The translations under genes were made by a program, and so were the position numbers. 17,499 nt of DNA from contig NZ_UQGV01000049.1 in assembly GCF_900540665.1 (NCBI RefSeq), positions 1 through 17,499 of the forward strand, in the 5' to 3' direction. The DNA is from an uncultured Catenibacterium sp. (lineage in GTDB: Bacteria > Bacillota_I > Bacilli_A > Erysipelotrichales > Coprobacillaceae). The notes under the pieces were generated by a model. It did no database searches and was not told where the DNA came from. It saw nothing but the letters and a program-made list of their open reading frames with translations. Shown piece after piece: positions 8,093-14,721 of the stretch; positions within the stretch are counted from its first letter, which is position 1, and each line of letters starts with the position of its first letter.

Positions 8093-8941
8093 TTAATTCA
8101 CTCTTTTCATAATAATCTGGAATAATTCAATCATCAATCCATGATTAAGTTGTAAATCATAAACATCAGCCAAACATTCTTCAAATAATTCTTCTACACG
8201 TTTTTGAGATTTTTCTAAACCAAGCAATGAAACATATGTAGACTTATGATTCGCAATATCACTGCCTACTTTCTTACCTAATGTTTCAGTTGTGCTTGTT
8301 ACATCTAAAATATCATCTTGAATCTGAAATGCAAGACCTAGCTTAAATCCGATGTTTTCTAACTTATCAGCATCTTCTTTTTTCGCAATTAATCCTGCAA
8401 TCTTCATAGGGACTGAAATAAGTGCACCTGTCTTATCGTGATGAATAGCTTGTAATTCATCAAGTGTTGCAGTATGTGTTTCAAAATACATATCCTGCTG
8501 CTGACCATAAATCATACCACCTAGTCCAGACGCATTATATAAATAACGCAGTACTTCCACTTTAAGTGGATCATCAAGATCCATTCTTAAAATCACATTC
8601 ATTGATTCATTTAATAAAGCATCACCTGCTAAAATTGCAGTTGCTTCATCAAATTGTTTATGACATGTTGGTTTTCCTCGTCTTAAATCATCGTTATCCA
8701 TTCCAGGAAGATCATCATGAATTAAAGAATATGTATGAATCATTTCAATAGCACATGCAATATCAATATATCTATGATAATCAACACTATATGCACGTAA
8801 TGTCTGAATAAATAGAAGTGGTCTTAATCTTTTACCACCTGCCATCACAGAATATGTCATAGCTTCCTTTACTGATCCTGGACGATATGAAGATAAGATT
8901 TCTTTTAATCTCGCATTTACTTCTTCAATAATATTATTCAT
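8093..8941 (-). CDS. ispA: Polyprenyl (geranyl/farnesyl) diphosphate synthase
   Basis: This enzyme joins isopentenyl diphosphate to an allylic diphosphate to make short-chain prenyl diphosphates, used for example for undecaprenyl phosphate and quinones. Motifs seen are GGKRLRP (35-41), the first aspartate-rich motif DDLPGMDNDD (76-85) and the second, DDILD (around 209). The chain is about 282 residues, normal for IspA. Product chain length cannot be fixed from the sequence. The start region reads GTG ATG ATG ATG AAT inside the end of xseB. The third ATG (8941) is chosen because AGG lies 8 bases before it; 8944 and 8947 are possible. The 8-base overlap with xseB and the contact with dxs place it in the middle of the operon, as in Bacillus. 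Confidence 0.95.
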   Translation of the reverse strand: MNNIIEEVNARLKEILSSYRPGSVKEAMTYSVMAGGKRLRPLLFIQTLRAYSVDYHRYIDIACAIEMIHTYSLIHDDLPGMDNDDLRRGKPTCHKQFDEATAILAGDALLNESMNVILRMDLDDPLKVEVLRYLYNASGLGGMIYGQQQDMYFETHTATLDELQAIHHDKTGALISVPMKIAGLIAKKEDADKLENIGFKLGLAFQIQDDILDVTSTTETLGKKVGSDIANHKSTYVSLLGLEKSQKRVEELFEECLADVYDLQLNHGLMIELFQIIMKRVN

Positions 8942-9155
8942 CATCATCACCTAGATAATCTTTTAATTGATTTTCCTCAAATATTTTAGTTACTTCCTGA
9001 TCAACATCTTTTAACTTCTGATCACAAAAAGCAGCAAGTGACACACCTTCCTTGTAAAGGTCAAGGCTCTCATCTAAAGATGCTTCATTGTTTTCTAATA
9101 AATCAATAATTTCATCTAGACGTGTCATTGCTTCTTCATATGTCTTTTCTGCCAT
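8934..9155 (-). CDS. xseB: Exodeoxyribonuclease VII small subunit
   Basis: XseB binds the large subunit XseA and supports degradation of single-stranded DNA from both ends into oligonucleotides. The 73-residue product has the family core: KTYEEAMTRLDEIIDLLE, then SLDESLDLYKEG, forming two helices, and ends in an acidic tail (LGDDDE). The reading frame can be opened at a GTG at 9164, but the ATG at 9155 is preferred: AGGTG is 6 bases upstream and MAEKTYEEA is the usual kind of start. It lies 9 bases after the xseA stop, and its last codons form the start region of ispA. The acidic GATGATGATGAA codons double as the repeated ATG codons of ispA. Confidence 0.94.
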   Translation of the reverse strand: MAEKTYEEAMTRLDEIIDLLENNEASLDESLDLYKEGVSLAAFCDQKLKDVDQEVTKIFEENQLKDYLGDDDE

Positions 9156-9164
9156 CAATATCAC

Positions 9165-10487
9165 CTACTTCACTATCGCTTCTTTTTCACCATCCACATA
9201 AATAAGTGTGACTGTATCATTATGTGATAATTCATTTACACTCTTAATGATATGATCATCTTTTTTAGAGATAATATAACCTCTCTGCATTGTTTTAAGA
9301 GGACTAAGTAAATCAAGTTTTTCAACTGAATAAATAAAAGAAGTCTTTTTATTTTTTAAATAATTTATAAACTGAGATTCCAGTAATTCTTGGTTGTTAC
9401 TTATATTTTTTCTCTCAATCAATTGTTTTTGTTTCATCAACGTATTGAGTTGAATTATTTTTTTGTGCATTTCGTAACGAGACTGTTGTTTAATCCTGAT
9501 TTTAAAGTTGTTTAGCTTTAATTGCATATTATCTAATTTCATGAACTTAGTTTCGAATATTCTAGAAGGATCAGTAAAAACATAAGAGCGCTGATACTTT
9601 TCTAATTTCTGTCTTTCTAGATAAATAGTTTTTCTCATCACATTTGATAATCTAGCTATTTTATTCTCGAGATGATTCAACAGTTCTTTTTGTGAAGGAA
9701 CTGCAGCCACTGCCGCAGCTGTAGGAGTAGGTGCACGTAAATCACTGACATAATCTACTAACGTATAATCTGTTTCATGTCCTACCCCAGTAATGATAGG
9801 CGTCTTCAAATCATAAACACAACGTGCTAAAGCCTCTTCATTAAAGTTCCATAAATCTTCAATGGATCCTCCACCTCTTACAAGAAGAATTGTAGAGTAT
9901 CCCATCTCATCCACCTTTTTTAATGTATCAGCAATCACTTGATAAGCATCTCTTCCTTGAACAGGAACAGGATAAATATCTCTTTCCACTAAAGGATAAC
10001 GCTGATGAAGTGTACGTAACACATCCTGCAAAGCGGCTCCTTGTTTAGCTGAAAGAATAGCCAGGCGTTCAGGCATAGATGGAATTTCTTTCTTATGTAT
10101 AGCATTAAAGAGACCTTCTCTTTCCAAGGCCTGCTTCAACTCATTAAAACGAAGATAGAGATTACCTAAGCCATCCTCCTGCATACTTCTGACATAAAGC
10201 TGATATCTTCCTGCTCTTTCAAATACAGAAACCTGCGCTGTAATAAATACCTTCATTCCATCTTTTAATCTGAACTTTAAATAACGTGCCTGTGATGCAA
10301 ACATAATTGCACTGATAGATGATTCCGTTTGATCATCCTTTAGAGTAAAGTACATATGACCTGAAGGATGTGGACGATAATTAGATATCTCGCCACGAAT
10401 ATATACAGTCTGAAGCTGCATGTCATTATCTAGTTTTGCTTTAATATAGCGATTTAAAGCATGTACGCTTACGTATTGTCGTTCCAT
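9165..10487 (-). CDS. xseA: Exodeoxyribonuclease VII large subunit
   Basis: XseA is the catalytic subunit of exonuclease VII, which digests single-stranded DNA in repair. The 440-residue protein begins with an OB-fold domain (about 1-100; VYIRGEISNYRPHPSGHMYF) and continues with the catalytic region, including VPVQGRDA, ILLVRGGGSIEDLWNFNEE and ITGVGHETDYTLVDYVSDLRAP. A long helical, coiled-coil arm follows (about 265-390), and the chain ends in a short C-terminal segment (MQRGYIISKKD). Length is typical. Its ATG overlaps the nusB stop by one base (TAATG). In Bacillus folD stands between nusB and xseA; it is absent here and the two genes touch directly. Confidence is very high. Confidence 0.97.
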   Translation of the reverse strand: MERQYVSVHALNRYIKAKLDNDMQLQTVYIRGEISNYRPHPSGHMYFTLKDDQTESSISAIMFASQARYLKFRLKDGMKVFITAQVSVFERAGRYQLYVRSMQEDGLGNLYLRFNELKQALEREGLFNAIHKKEIPSMPERLAILSAKQGAALQDVLRTLHQRYPLVERDIYPVPVQGRDAYQVIADTLKKVDEMGYSTILLVRGGGSIEDLWNFNEEALARCVYDLKTPIITGVGHETDYTLVDYVSDLRAPTPTAAAVAAVPSQKELLNHLENKIARLSNVMRKTIYLERQKLEKYQRSYVFTDPSRIFETKFMKLDNMQLKLNNFKIRIKQQSRYEMHKKIIQLNTLMKQKQLIERKNISNNQELLESQFINYLKNKKTSFIYSVEKLDLLSPLKTMQRGYIISKKDDHIIKSVNELSHNDTVTLIYVDGEKEAIVK

Positions 10488-10891
10488 TATTCAATTGCAG
10501 TTAAAACACCATTAATGAATTTATAAGAATCTTCATCACAATACTGTTTTGCATTGATAACAGCTTCATTAATAACAATGCTCTTGTCTAATTCTGATTC
10601 TAGTAACTCACATGTTGCCACAAGAAGAATAGCCTGTTCCATCTTATTTAAACGTTCAAAAGACCATCCTCTTTTTAATTTAGTATTTAATAAAGTTTCA
10701 TAAGAACCTTTGTTTTCCATAACTGTATCAATCAACCAGTAACAGAACTGTTCTGCTGATCTACCTTCAATTAATGCTTCATCAGCATGAACATATTCTT
10801 TAAGTTCTTCTTTAGATGCATCAACTGTTAACCATTGATATACTGCAATTATTGCTTTTTCTCTAGCGATTTGTCTAATTGTTTTTTCCAT
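10487..10891 (-). CDS. nusB: Transcription antitermination factor NusB
   Basis: NusB binds boxA RNA with NusE (ribosomal protein S10) to support rRNA transcription antitermination. The 134-residue all-helical protein starts RQIAREKAIIAVYQW, the family's N-terminal RNA-binding helix. It contains RGWSFERLNKMEQAILLVATCELL and ends with SIVINEAVINAKQYCDEDSYKFINGVL, the conserved C-terminal half. The ATG follows GGAGG. It is the first gene of the unit running to recN: a terminator lies before it and an extended -10 promoter candidate sits about 30 bases upstream. The Asp23/YqhY gene before it and xseA after it match the usual Firmicutes context. Confidence 0.96.
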   Translation of the reverse strand: MEKTIRQIAREKAIIAVYQWLTVDASKEELKEYVHADEALIEGRSAEQFCYWLIDTVMENKGSYETLLNTKLKRGWSFERLNKMEQAILLVATCELLESELDKSIVINEAVINAKQYCDEDSYKFINGVLTAIE

Positions 10892-10919
10892 TTTTAAAGG
10901 ACCTCCATAATACTCATTT

Positions 10920-10928
10920 ATTTTAACA
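10920..10928 (-). promoter_or_regulatory. Extended -10 element, candidate promoter of nusB-to-recN
   Basis: Minus-strand TGTTAAAAT at 10928-10920 fits an extended -10 (TGnTAAAAT). No good -35 is seen at 17 bases (TTTTAT). It lies between the yqhY terminator and the nusB Shine-Dalgarno sequence, the only space for a promoter of this seven-gene unit. Confidence 0.45.
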
Positions 10929-10972
10929 CATTGACTCTTTTTATAAAAGATTTTACATATCTTTGCGTGTTC

Positions 10973-11004
10973 AAAAAAAATAAAAGCAAGTCAGACTTGC
11001 TTTT
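10973..11004 (-). terminator. Rho-independent terminator of the Asp23/YqhY gene
   Basis: A 10-bp stem, AAAAGCAAGT/ACTTGCTTTT (arms at 10995-11004 and 10982-10991), has a 3-base loop. It is followed on the minus strand by A and then eight T. The first stem bases belong to the TAA stop codon. Confidence 0.9.
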
Positions 11005-11347
11005 AGAAATCAATAGCTTCTACTACAACATCAACACTCTTAACTGTTACAGCAGCCATTTCTTTAATTCCAGAAGCAATCTTCTTCTGTAATTCTTTTG
11101 TCTTGGCTGTAATGTTTGTACCATATTTAATACGAACATGAACTGTGATATAAACTTCATTATCTCTAATAGTGCAGTTCACAAGATTCTTTGTACCTGT
11201 AACAGAAAAACCTTTTGAAGTATCTAGCTTAATATCCTTATCTTCAGCAGCAACCTGCTTAGTAATAATATCAAAAACCTGAACGCTCATCATAATATCG
11301 CCATTAATTGGGCTTCCCTTATATGTATAATATTCATTACGTGCCAT
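11003..11347 (-). CDS. Asp23/Gls24 family envelope-stress protein (YqhY-like)
   Basis: The 114-residue product belongs to the Asp23 family (DUF322). Its core is GSPINGDIMMSVQVFDIITKQ, then GFSVTGTK and DNEVYITVHVRIKYGTNI, with the C-terminal helix KELQKKIASGIKEMAAV and strand VKSVDVVVEAIDF. In Bacillus yqhY stands just before nusB and is linked to acetyl-CoA carboxylase (accBC) expression. Here accB and accC are missing from the neighbourhood, so that link is only by analogy. No membrane segment or signal peptide is present, so it is probably cytoplasmic, perhaps held at the membrane by partners. The start has GAGGTAATTTT-ATG. It is a single-gene unit with its own promoter (11376-11404) and terminator. 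Confidence 0.92.
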   Translation of the reverse strand: MARNEYYTYKGSPINGDIMMSVQVFDIITKQVAAEDKDIKLDTSKGFSVTGTKNLVNCTIRDNEVYITVHVRIKYGTNITAKTKELQKKIASGIKEMAAVTVKSVDVVVEAIDF

Positions 11348-11375
11348 AAAATTACCTCTTCTTTCTTTCCCTTAT

Positions 11376-11404
11376 ATTCTATAAGAAAACAGGGATAATT
11401 ACAA
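11376..11404 (-). promoter_or_regulatory. Promoter of the Asp23/YqhY gene
   Basis: On the minus strand TTGTAA (11404-11399) is followed after 17 bases by TAGAAT (11381-11376, 5 of 6 matches). It lies between the efp terminator and the gene start. A 13-base palindrome sits just upstream of it. Confidence 0.6.
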
Positions 11405-11416
11405 GTGTTGATATAA

Positions 11417-11429
11417 TAACACCGTGTTA
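11417..11429. repeat. 13-base palindrome upstream of the yqhY promoter
   Basis: TAACAC-C-GTGTTA is a perfect inverted repeat with a one-base centre, 12 bases upstream of the -35 and touching the efp terminator. It could be an operator site. It is not part of the efp terminator stem. No known regulator site was recognised with confidence. Confidence 0.4.
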
Positions 11430-11455
11430 AAAAAGGAAGAGATTAAGCTCTTCCT
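11429..11455 (-). terminator. Rho-independent terminator of efp
   Basis: An 8-bp stem, AGGAAGAG/CTCTTCCT (arms at 11448-11455 and 11434-11441), has a 6-base loop and then a T-run on the minus strand. The efp stop codon TAA lies in the loop and the last codons form the stem. Confidence 0.9.
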
Positions 11456-12000
11456 GAATATTTTCCTTCAACTGTATTAACTACAACAACTTCGCCTTCT
11501 TCAATAAATAGAGGCACTTTAATCTGATAACCTGTTTCAATAGTAGCAAACTTAGTTGCTCCTGTTGCAGTATCACCCTTAACTGCTGCTTCAGTTTCAA
11601 TAACCTTAAATGGTACATTGACTGGTAAAGCAACACCAAGGATTTCACCTTCATAGCTTGTTACTTCTACATTATCAGAAGGTTTCATGAAGTTGATTTC
11701 CCATTCCAAGCGATCTGCAGGAATTTCAACCTGGTCATATGTTTCATTATCCATAAATACTAACATACCACCATTGTCATATAAATACTGCATCTTGCTC
11801 TTTTCTACCTGAGCCTTCTTTACCTTCGCGTTACTACCAAATGTCATTTCGGTAGTAGTTCCTGTTCTCATGTTCTTCATTTTAACACGAATGTTCGCTG
11901 CAGCACGTGCTGTCTTGTTGTGGCTATAATCTAAACAAACATATAGATTGCCATCATATTCAAATGTTACTCCTGGTCTTAAATCAGTTGCATTAATCAT
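11443..12000 (-). CDS. efp: Elongation factor P with arginine at the functional loop tip
   Basis: EF-P binds between the ribosomal P and E sites and relieves stalling at polyproline stretches. The 185-residue protein has the normal three domains: a KOW-like domain I (1-65), an OB domain II (MQYLYDNGGMLVFMDNETYDQ) and a C-terminal OB domain III (VPFKVIETEAAVKGDTATGATK to VEGKYSGRA). Domain I aligns with Bacillus EF-P without gaps. The loop reads H27-N-K-T-A-R32-A where Bacillus has HVKPGKG with modified K32, so the tip residue here is Arg32 (codon at 11907-11905) and the PGKG motif is lost. It has its own excellent promoter (12032-12060) and terminator. Identity is certain; the modification state is unknown. 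Confidence 0.97.
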   Translation of the reverse strand: MINATDLRPGVTFEYDGNLYVCLDYSHNKTARAAANIRVKMKNMRTGTTTEMTFGSNAKVKKAQVEKSKMQYLYDNGGMLVFMDNETYDQVEIPADRLEWEINFMKPSDNVEVTSYEGEILGVALPVNVPFKVIETEAAVKGDTATGATKFATIETGYQIKVPLFIEEGEVVVVNTVEGKYSGRA

Positions 12001-12031
12001 AACTTTACTTCATCCTTTCTAATCGCACCTT

Positions 12032-12060
12032 ATTATAGCAAAGTTCCTCTATAAAGTAAA
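12032..12060 (-). promoter_or_regulatory. Strong promoter of efp
   Basis: On the minus strand TTTACT (12060-12055) is followed after 17 bases by a perfect TATAAT (12037-12032), preceded by TGC, giving a consensus extended -10 (TGCTATAAT). It lies between the comGG stop and the efp start. No terminator separates comGG from efp. Confidence 0.8.
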
Positions 12061-12071
12061 GTATCCTTGCA

Positions 12072-12440
12072 TTAATGCCCATATGTACACGCATGCATAT
12101 CTAAACTATCCATATTTATTTTTGCCTGCATTGTATAATGATATGACTTCGTTGTGATATCACAATCAATAATATAATCAGTTCCATCATCATCTACATT
12201 ATAGCTAATAACACTATCTTCCATTTCAAAAGTATCCCCTAATAAAATATCCTGATCAATAGTAGAACGCCAATATCGCCTTAACAATATTTCTATACGT
12301 CTCTGCTGATTCATCATTTTTTGGTAATGTGTTAATTCATATTGTCTTGTCATCAGCGTGCAATAGCTGAAAAGACTTGTAAATAATATGAGAAAAATGA
12401 CTAATACTACCTGTAATACACTTCCTCTATTCTTCGACAT
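12072..12440 (-). CDS. comGG: ComGG-like minor pseudopilin
   Basis: This is the last gene of the competence-pilus operon. The 122-residue product starts MSKNRGSVLQVVLVIFLIL. A short basic leader leads into one N-terminal membrane helix (about 6-30), but the glutamate at position 5 of the mature pilin is missing. That pattern is known for ComGG and PilX/GspK-type tip pseudopilins. After the helix comes a basic, Arg/Gln-rich stretch (MMNQQRRIEILLRRY) and then a beta-rich soluble part. The function is inferred mainly from position and the N-terminus. It overlaps comGF by 14 bases. No terminator follows, so comG transcripts could read into efp. Confidence 0.75.
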   Translation of the reverse strand: MSKNRGSVLQVVLVIFLILFTSLFSYCTLMTRQYELTHYQKMMNQQRRIEILLRRYWRSTIDQDILLGDTFEMEDSVISYNVDDDGTDYIIDCDITTKSYHYTMQAKINMDSLDMHACTYGH

Positions 12441-12846
12441 AAGTTTCCTGCTTTCTATACAAATCGCAAATCATGTATGTATATTTTTGTTTTTTTCTTG
12501 TCACTGTCATATACATATAAGCATCCTTCTCGAAAAATAGCACATCATCTATATCAGTAATAAGGATTTCATACCCAGGTGTCTTCACTAGTCTTCTTTT
12601 CTCAAAAATGATTGTATTTTCTTCACCCTTATCATCATAATAGCCAATATCTTCACTATATGTCTTGATTTTAGAAACAAGAAGATAATCTGCTAGTTGT
12701 TTCGCACCTACTGCAATATCCTGATTGTTATTGACTACAGGCACTCTTAACAAACGTACAAGAGAAGGAACATTCATCACAATCAGCAGACAAATAGATA
12801 AAGAAAGCAGCAGTTCTATTAGCGTAAAGCCTTTTTGAGTTTTGAT
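12427..12846 (-). CDS. comGF: ComGF-like minor pseudopilin, apparently starting at ATC
   Basis: From a normal start codon (GTG 12780 or ATG 12777) the protein would have no membrane helix or processing site. The same frame stays open upstream and encodes a classic prepilin leader, KTQKGFTLIELLLSLSICL, giving 139 residues with K5-G6 before F7 and Glu at mature position 5. The codon at the expected start is ATC (12846-12844); before it come CCA, TAT and a TGA stop, and no ATG, GTG or TTG exists in this part. An AAGGAG sequence lies about 10 bases upstream of ATC. The soluble part is beta-rich (KTPGYEILITDIDDVLFF). It overlaps comGE by 28 bases. Initiation at ATC is inferred; frameshifting from comGE or a sequence error are the alternatives. 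Confidence 0.8.
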   Translation of the reverse strand: MKTQKGFTLIELLLSLSICLLIVMNVPSLVRLLRVPVVNNNQDIAVGAKQLADYLLVSKIKTYSEDIGYYDDKGEENTIIFEKRRLVKTPGYEILITDIDDVLFFEKDAYMYMTVTRKKQKYTYMICDLYRKQETYVEE

Positions 12847-13034
12847 TGGATATCATCTCCTTCTTCTACAATCTTAAGTTCTTGTTGATTACAATTATCC
12901 TGATTATATTTAAATCTTAGCTGTGCTTTATTTAAAACAGTCCAAGAACCTACAAAATAAACAACAATCATCAAATAAATGGATAAAGCAAACAATGATT
13001 CAATAAGTGTATTTCCCTTTTGATTAAGTAACAT
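12819..13034 (-). CDS. comGE: ComGE-like minor pseudopilin (short)
   Basis: The 71-residue product begins MLLNQKGNTLIESLFALSIYLMIVVYFVGSW. A prepilin peptidase site is seen after K6-G7, with Glu at mature position 5 and one membrane helix. The remaining soluble part is only about 40 residues and highly charged, which is short for the family. The ATG at 13034 is preferred over a GTG four codons earlier, because GGGG stands 6 bases before it and it gives the usual short leader. It overlaps comGD by 11 bases, and its last 28 bases contain the start of comGF in another frame. The assignment as ComGE is by order in the operon and the pilin N-terminus; the sequence itself is little conserved. Confidence 0.75.
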   Translation of the reverse strand: MLLNQKGNTLIESLFALSIYLMIVVYFVGSWTVLNKAQLRFKYNQDNCNQQELKIVEEGDDIQSKLKKALR

Positions 13035-13416
13035 AATAAGCCCCACTTCCTAACTGAAAAACAAATTTCTTAATATGATGTGGTGTTTTTAATACAATTG
13101 TTTTCGCAATCTTAATACGACCATGATCATTAAAAGTAAATGTATGATTTGTAAGAAAAGTATACCCTTCCTCTAAATTCAATGTCTTATTTTCCTTACC
13201 AATCAAGTCTATTCTATGATTAGATACAGACACCTTGACTGTATCTTTTTCCACTATAGCCATCGCCCTTGCTTCATCAAACATCGCTTTAATAAGCGCT
13301 ATTTCTTCATTTTCATTAATCGTACGAGTATGAAGTGTCATACATAACGAGGATAAAAAGATAGTAATAGATAAAACAAACAACATTTCTACGACAGTAA
13401 ATCCCTTTCTATACAT
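13024..13416 (-). CDS. comGD: ComGD-like minor pseudopilin
   Basis: The product carries the prepilin motif MYRKGFTVVEMLFVLSI: cleavage is expected after K4-G5, with Glu at mature position 5 and a hydrophobic helix up to about residue 26. A soluble beta-rich domain follows (TVKVSVSNHRIDLIGKEN, GRIKIAKTIVLKTPHH). From the ATG at 13416 it has 130 residues, close to the family length. That start is chosen because it overlaps the comGC stop (ATGTATAG), giving tight coupling and a short leader. In-frame ATGs at 13428 and 13452 would add up to 12 residues and lack better Shine-Dalgarno sequences. ComGD is assigned by its third place among the pilin-like genes and its length. Confidence 0.82.
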   Translation of the reverse strand: MYRKGFTVVEMLFVLSITIFLSSLCMTLHTRTINENEEIALIKAMFDEARAMAIVEKDTVKVSVSNHRIDLIGKENKTLNLEEGYTFLTNHTFTFNDHGRIKIAKTIVLKTPHHIKKFVFQLGSGAYYVT

Positions 13417-13714
13417 ATGCCTGTCCATTTGATATATAAATTGATTTTCCATTAGGACATGTTGCTTGTTTTTTAGTGAGATAAGGATTTGAACCAGATG
13501 TTAATTGAGAAATGCTGGTAGGCAGTTCATCATGTTCAATCTGATATAAGATAATTTGTGAATTAACAACTTCAACCTGCGCTTCACATCCCTTTCCTTT
13601 TACAACATCGTTCTTACTTGTTACATTAGGAATAACGAGTAATAAGATGACTAGAATAACAGAAATACAGAATATCATCTCAATAAGAGTAAAACCTGCT
13701 TTATGATTTTTCAT
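13409..13714 (-). CDS. comGC: ComGC major competence pseudopilin
   Basis: ComGC is the main subunit of the competence pilus that brings DNA to the cell surface. The 101-residue prepilin has MKNHKAGFTLIEMIF: cleavage by the prepilin peptidase ComC is expected after A6-G7, leaving F8 as the new N-terminus and E12 at mature position 5. The helix (8-30) is followed by GKGCEAQVEVVNSQIILYQIEHDELPTSI, typical of ComGC. Two cysteines, C43 and C86, could form the disulfide known in Bacillus ComGC. The ATG has AGGAGG at short spacing, 8 bases after the comGB stop. This is the best-conserved of the pseudopilins, and identification is secure. Confidence 0.93.
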   Translation of the reverse strand: MKNHKAGFTLIEMIFCISVILVILLLVIPNVTSKNDVVKGKGCEAQVEVVNSQIILYQIEHDELPTSISQLTSGSNPYLTKKQATCPNGKSIYISNGQAYV

Positions 13715-13722
13715 AGAACCTC

Positions 13723-14721
13723 CTAAATATCTCCAATAACATTCATCATCGGAATAATAACTGCAATATATATTGTGATGACGAAAAATGCGACAAACCC
13801 ATAAACAATTGGTACAAAAAGCTTTGTAAACTTATTAACAGCATATGTAATCTGTTCCTGAGAAATATCTAAATACGCTCTCATTGACCCTATTTCATCA
13901 GGATTCTTTAAAAACATCTTATACATAGAGACAAAGAGATGATCGAAATAGGGAAAACCATCTATAATATTTTCTAGCTGCTCGCCTTCTTTTAAACGAA
14001 TATAGATTTCATAAAGTACAATCTTAATATCACTTTGACTCATACTCTCATTCAACATTGTAATAATAGTATTAGAATCAATATGATCTTCTAACAACTC
14101 ATTGAAATAGAGACAGAACTTAAAAGTGAAATATTTCTGAATATACTTCTTTAAGAGAGGTACTTTCAGATAACGTTCAATAATCCAGAACTTCTTTTTC
14201 TTTAAAGAAATAAGAAAATAAACACAAGATATAATCAATGCAGATAATAAGCCAATAATCAAAATAGGAATGAGGCGAATAATAAAGAATAGAATAGTAA
14301 AGCTTAAAGATGGATTCATCCCAAATGAACTGAATAGTGTAGTAACTTTAGGAAATAGAATAAAAGTTGCAAACAGAGAGAAAAAGAGTAAAAATACAAT
14401 TAAAATTAGAGGATATGTCATCTGGGCAACTAATTTCTTTTTCATTGAATATATTTCATTATATATTTTTAAACTATTCTTAATCGCATCTGAAATGGTG
14501 GAACGCATAGAAAAGAAAGTAAAGAATTCAATGAATAAAGGCGGAAGATGAGGATCTAGCAATGCATCAGTTAAATTCTCTCCATCATATATTTTCTGCA
14601 ATATTGTATCAATGCTTGGATGATCATTAATATCTTTACAAATAAGTAATGTTTCTTCTATCCCATAACCCTGTTCGAGAAGATTAGATAAATTTTCAAG
14701 AAATAAAAGATCATTGTCCAT
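13723..14721 (-). CDS. comGB: ComGB polytopic assembly platform protein
   Basis: ComGB is the inner-membrane platform of the competence pilus, a PilC/GspF homologue working with the ATPase ComGA. The 332-residue protein has two T2SSF-type cytoplasmic domains (about 1-95 and 190-295). Membrane helices are seen at about 98-125 (QMTYPLILIVFLLFF), 145-175 and 300-325 (VYGFVAFFVITIYIAVIIP), the usual three-helix layout. The ATG lies within the end of comGA (11-base overlap), so translation is probably coupled. Length and order match the family. Nothing unusual was seen. Confidence 0.94.
   Translation of the reverse strand: MDNDLLFLENLSNLLEQGYGIEETLLICKDINDHPSIDTILQKIYDGENLTDALLDPHLPPLFIEFFTFFSMRSTISDAIKNSLKIYNEIYSMKKKLVAQMTYPLILIVFLLFFSLFATFILFPKVTTLFSSFGMNPSLSFTILFFIIRLIPILIIGLLSALIISCVYFLISLKKKKFWIIERYLKVPLLKKYIQKYFTFKFCLYFNELLEDHIDSNTIITMLNESMSQSDIKIVLYEIYIRLKEGEQLENIIDGFPYFDHLFVSMYKMFLKNPDEIGSMRAYLDISQEQITYAVNKFTKLFVPIVYGFVAFFVITIYIAVIIPMMNVIGDI

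Noticed and set aside
12819..12846. Programmed -1 frameshift making a ComGE-ComGF fusion
   Set aside because: The heptamer C-AAA-AAG is only partly slippery, and a fusion would place the prepilin leader inside the chain where it could not be processed normally. ATC initiation explains the data better.
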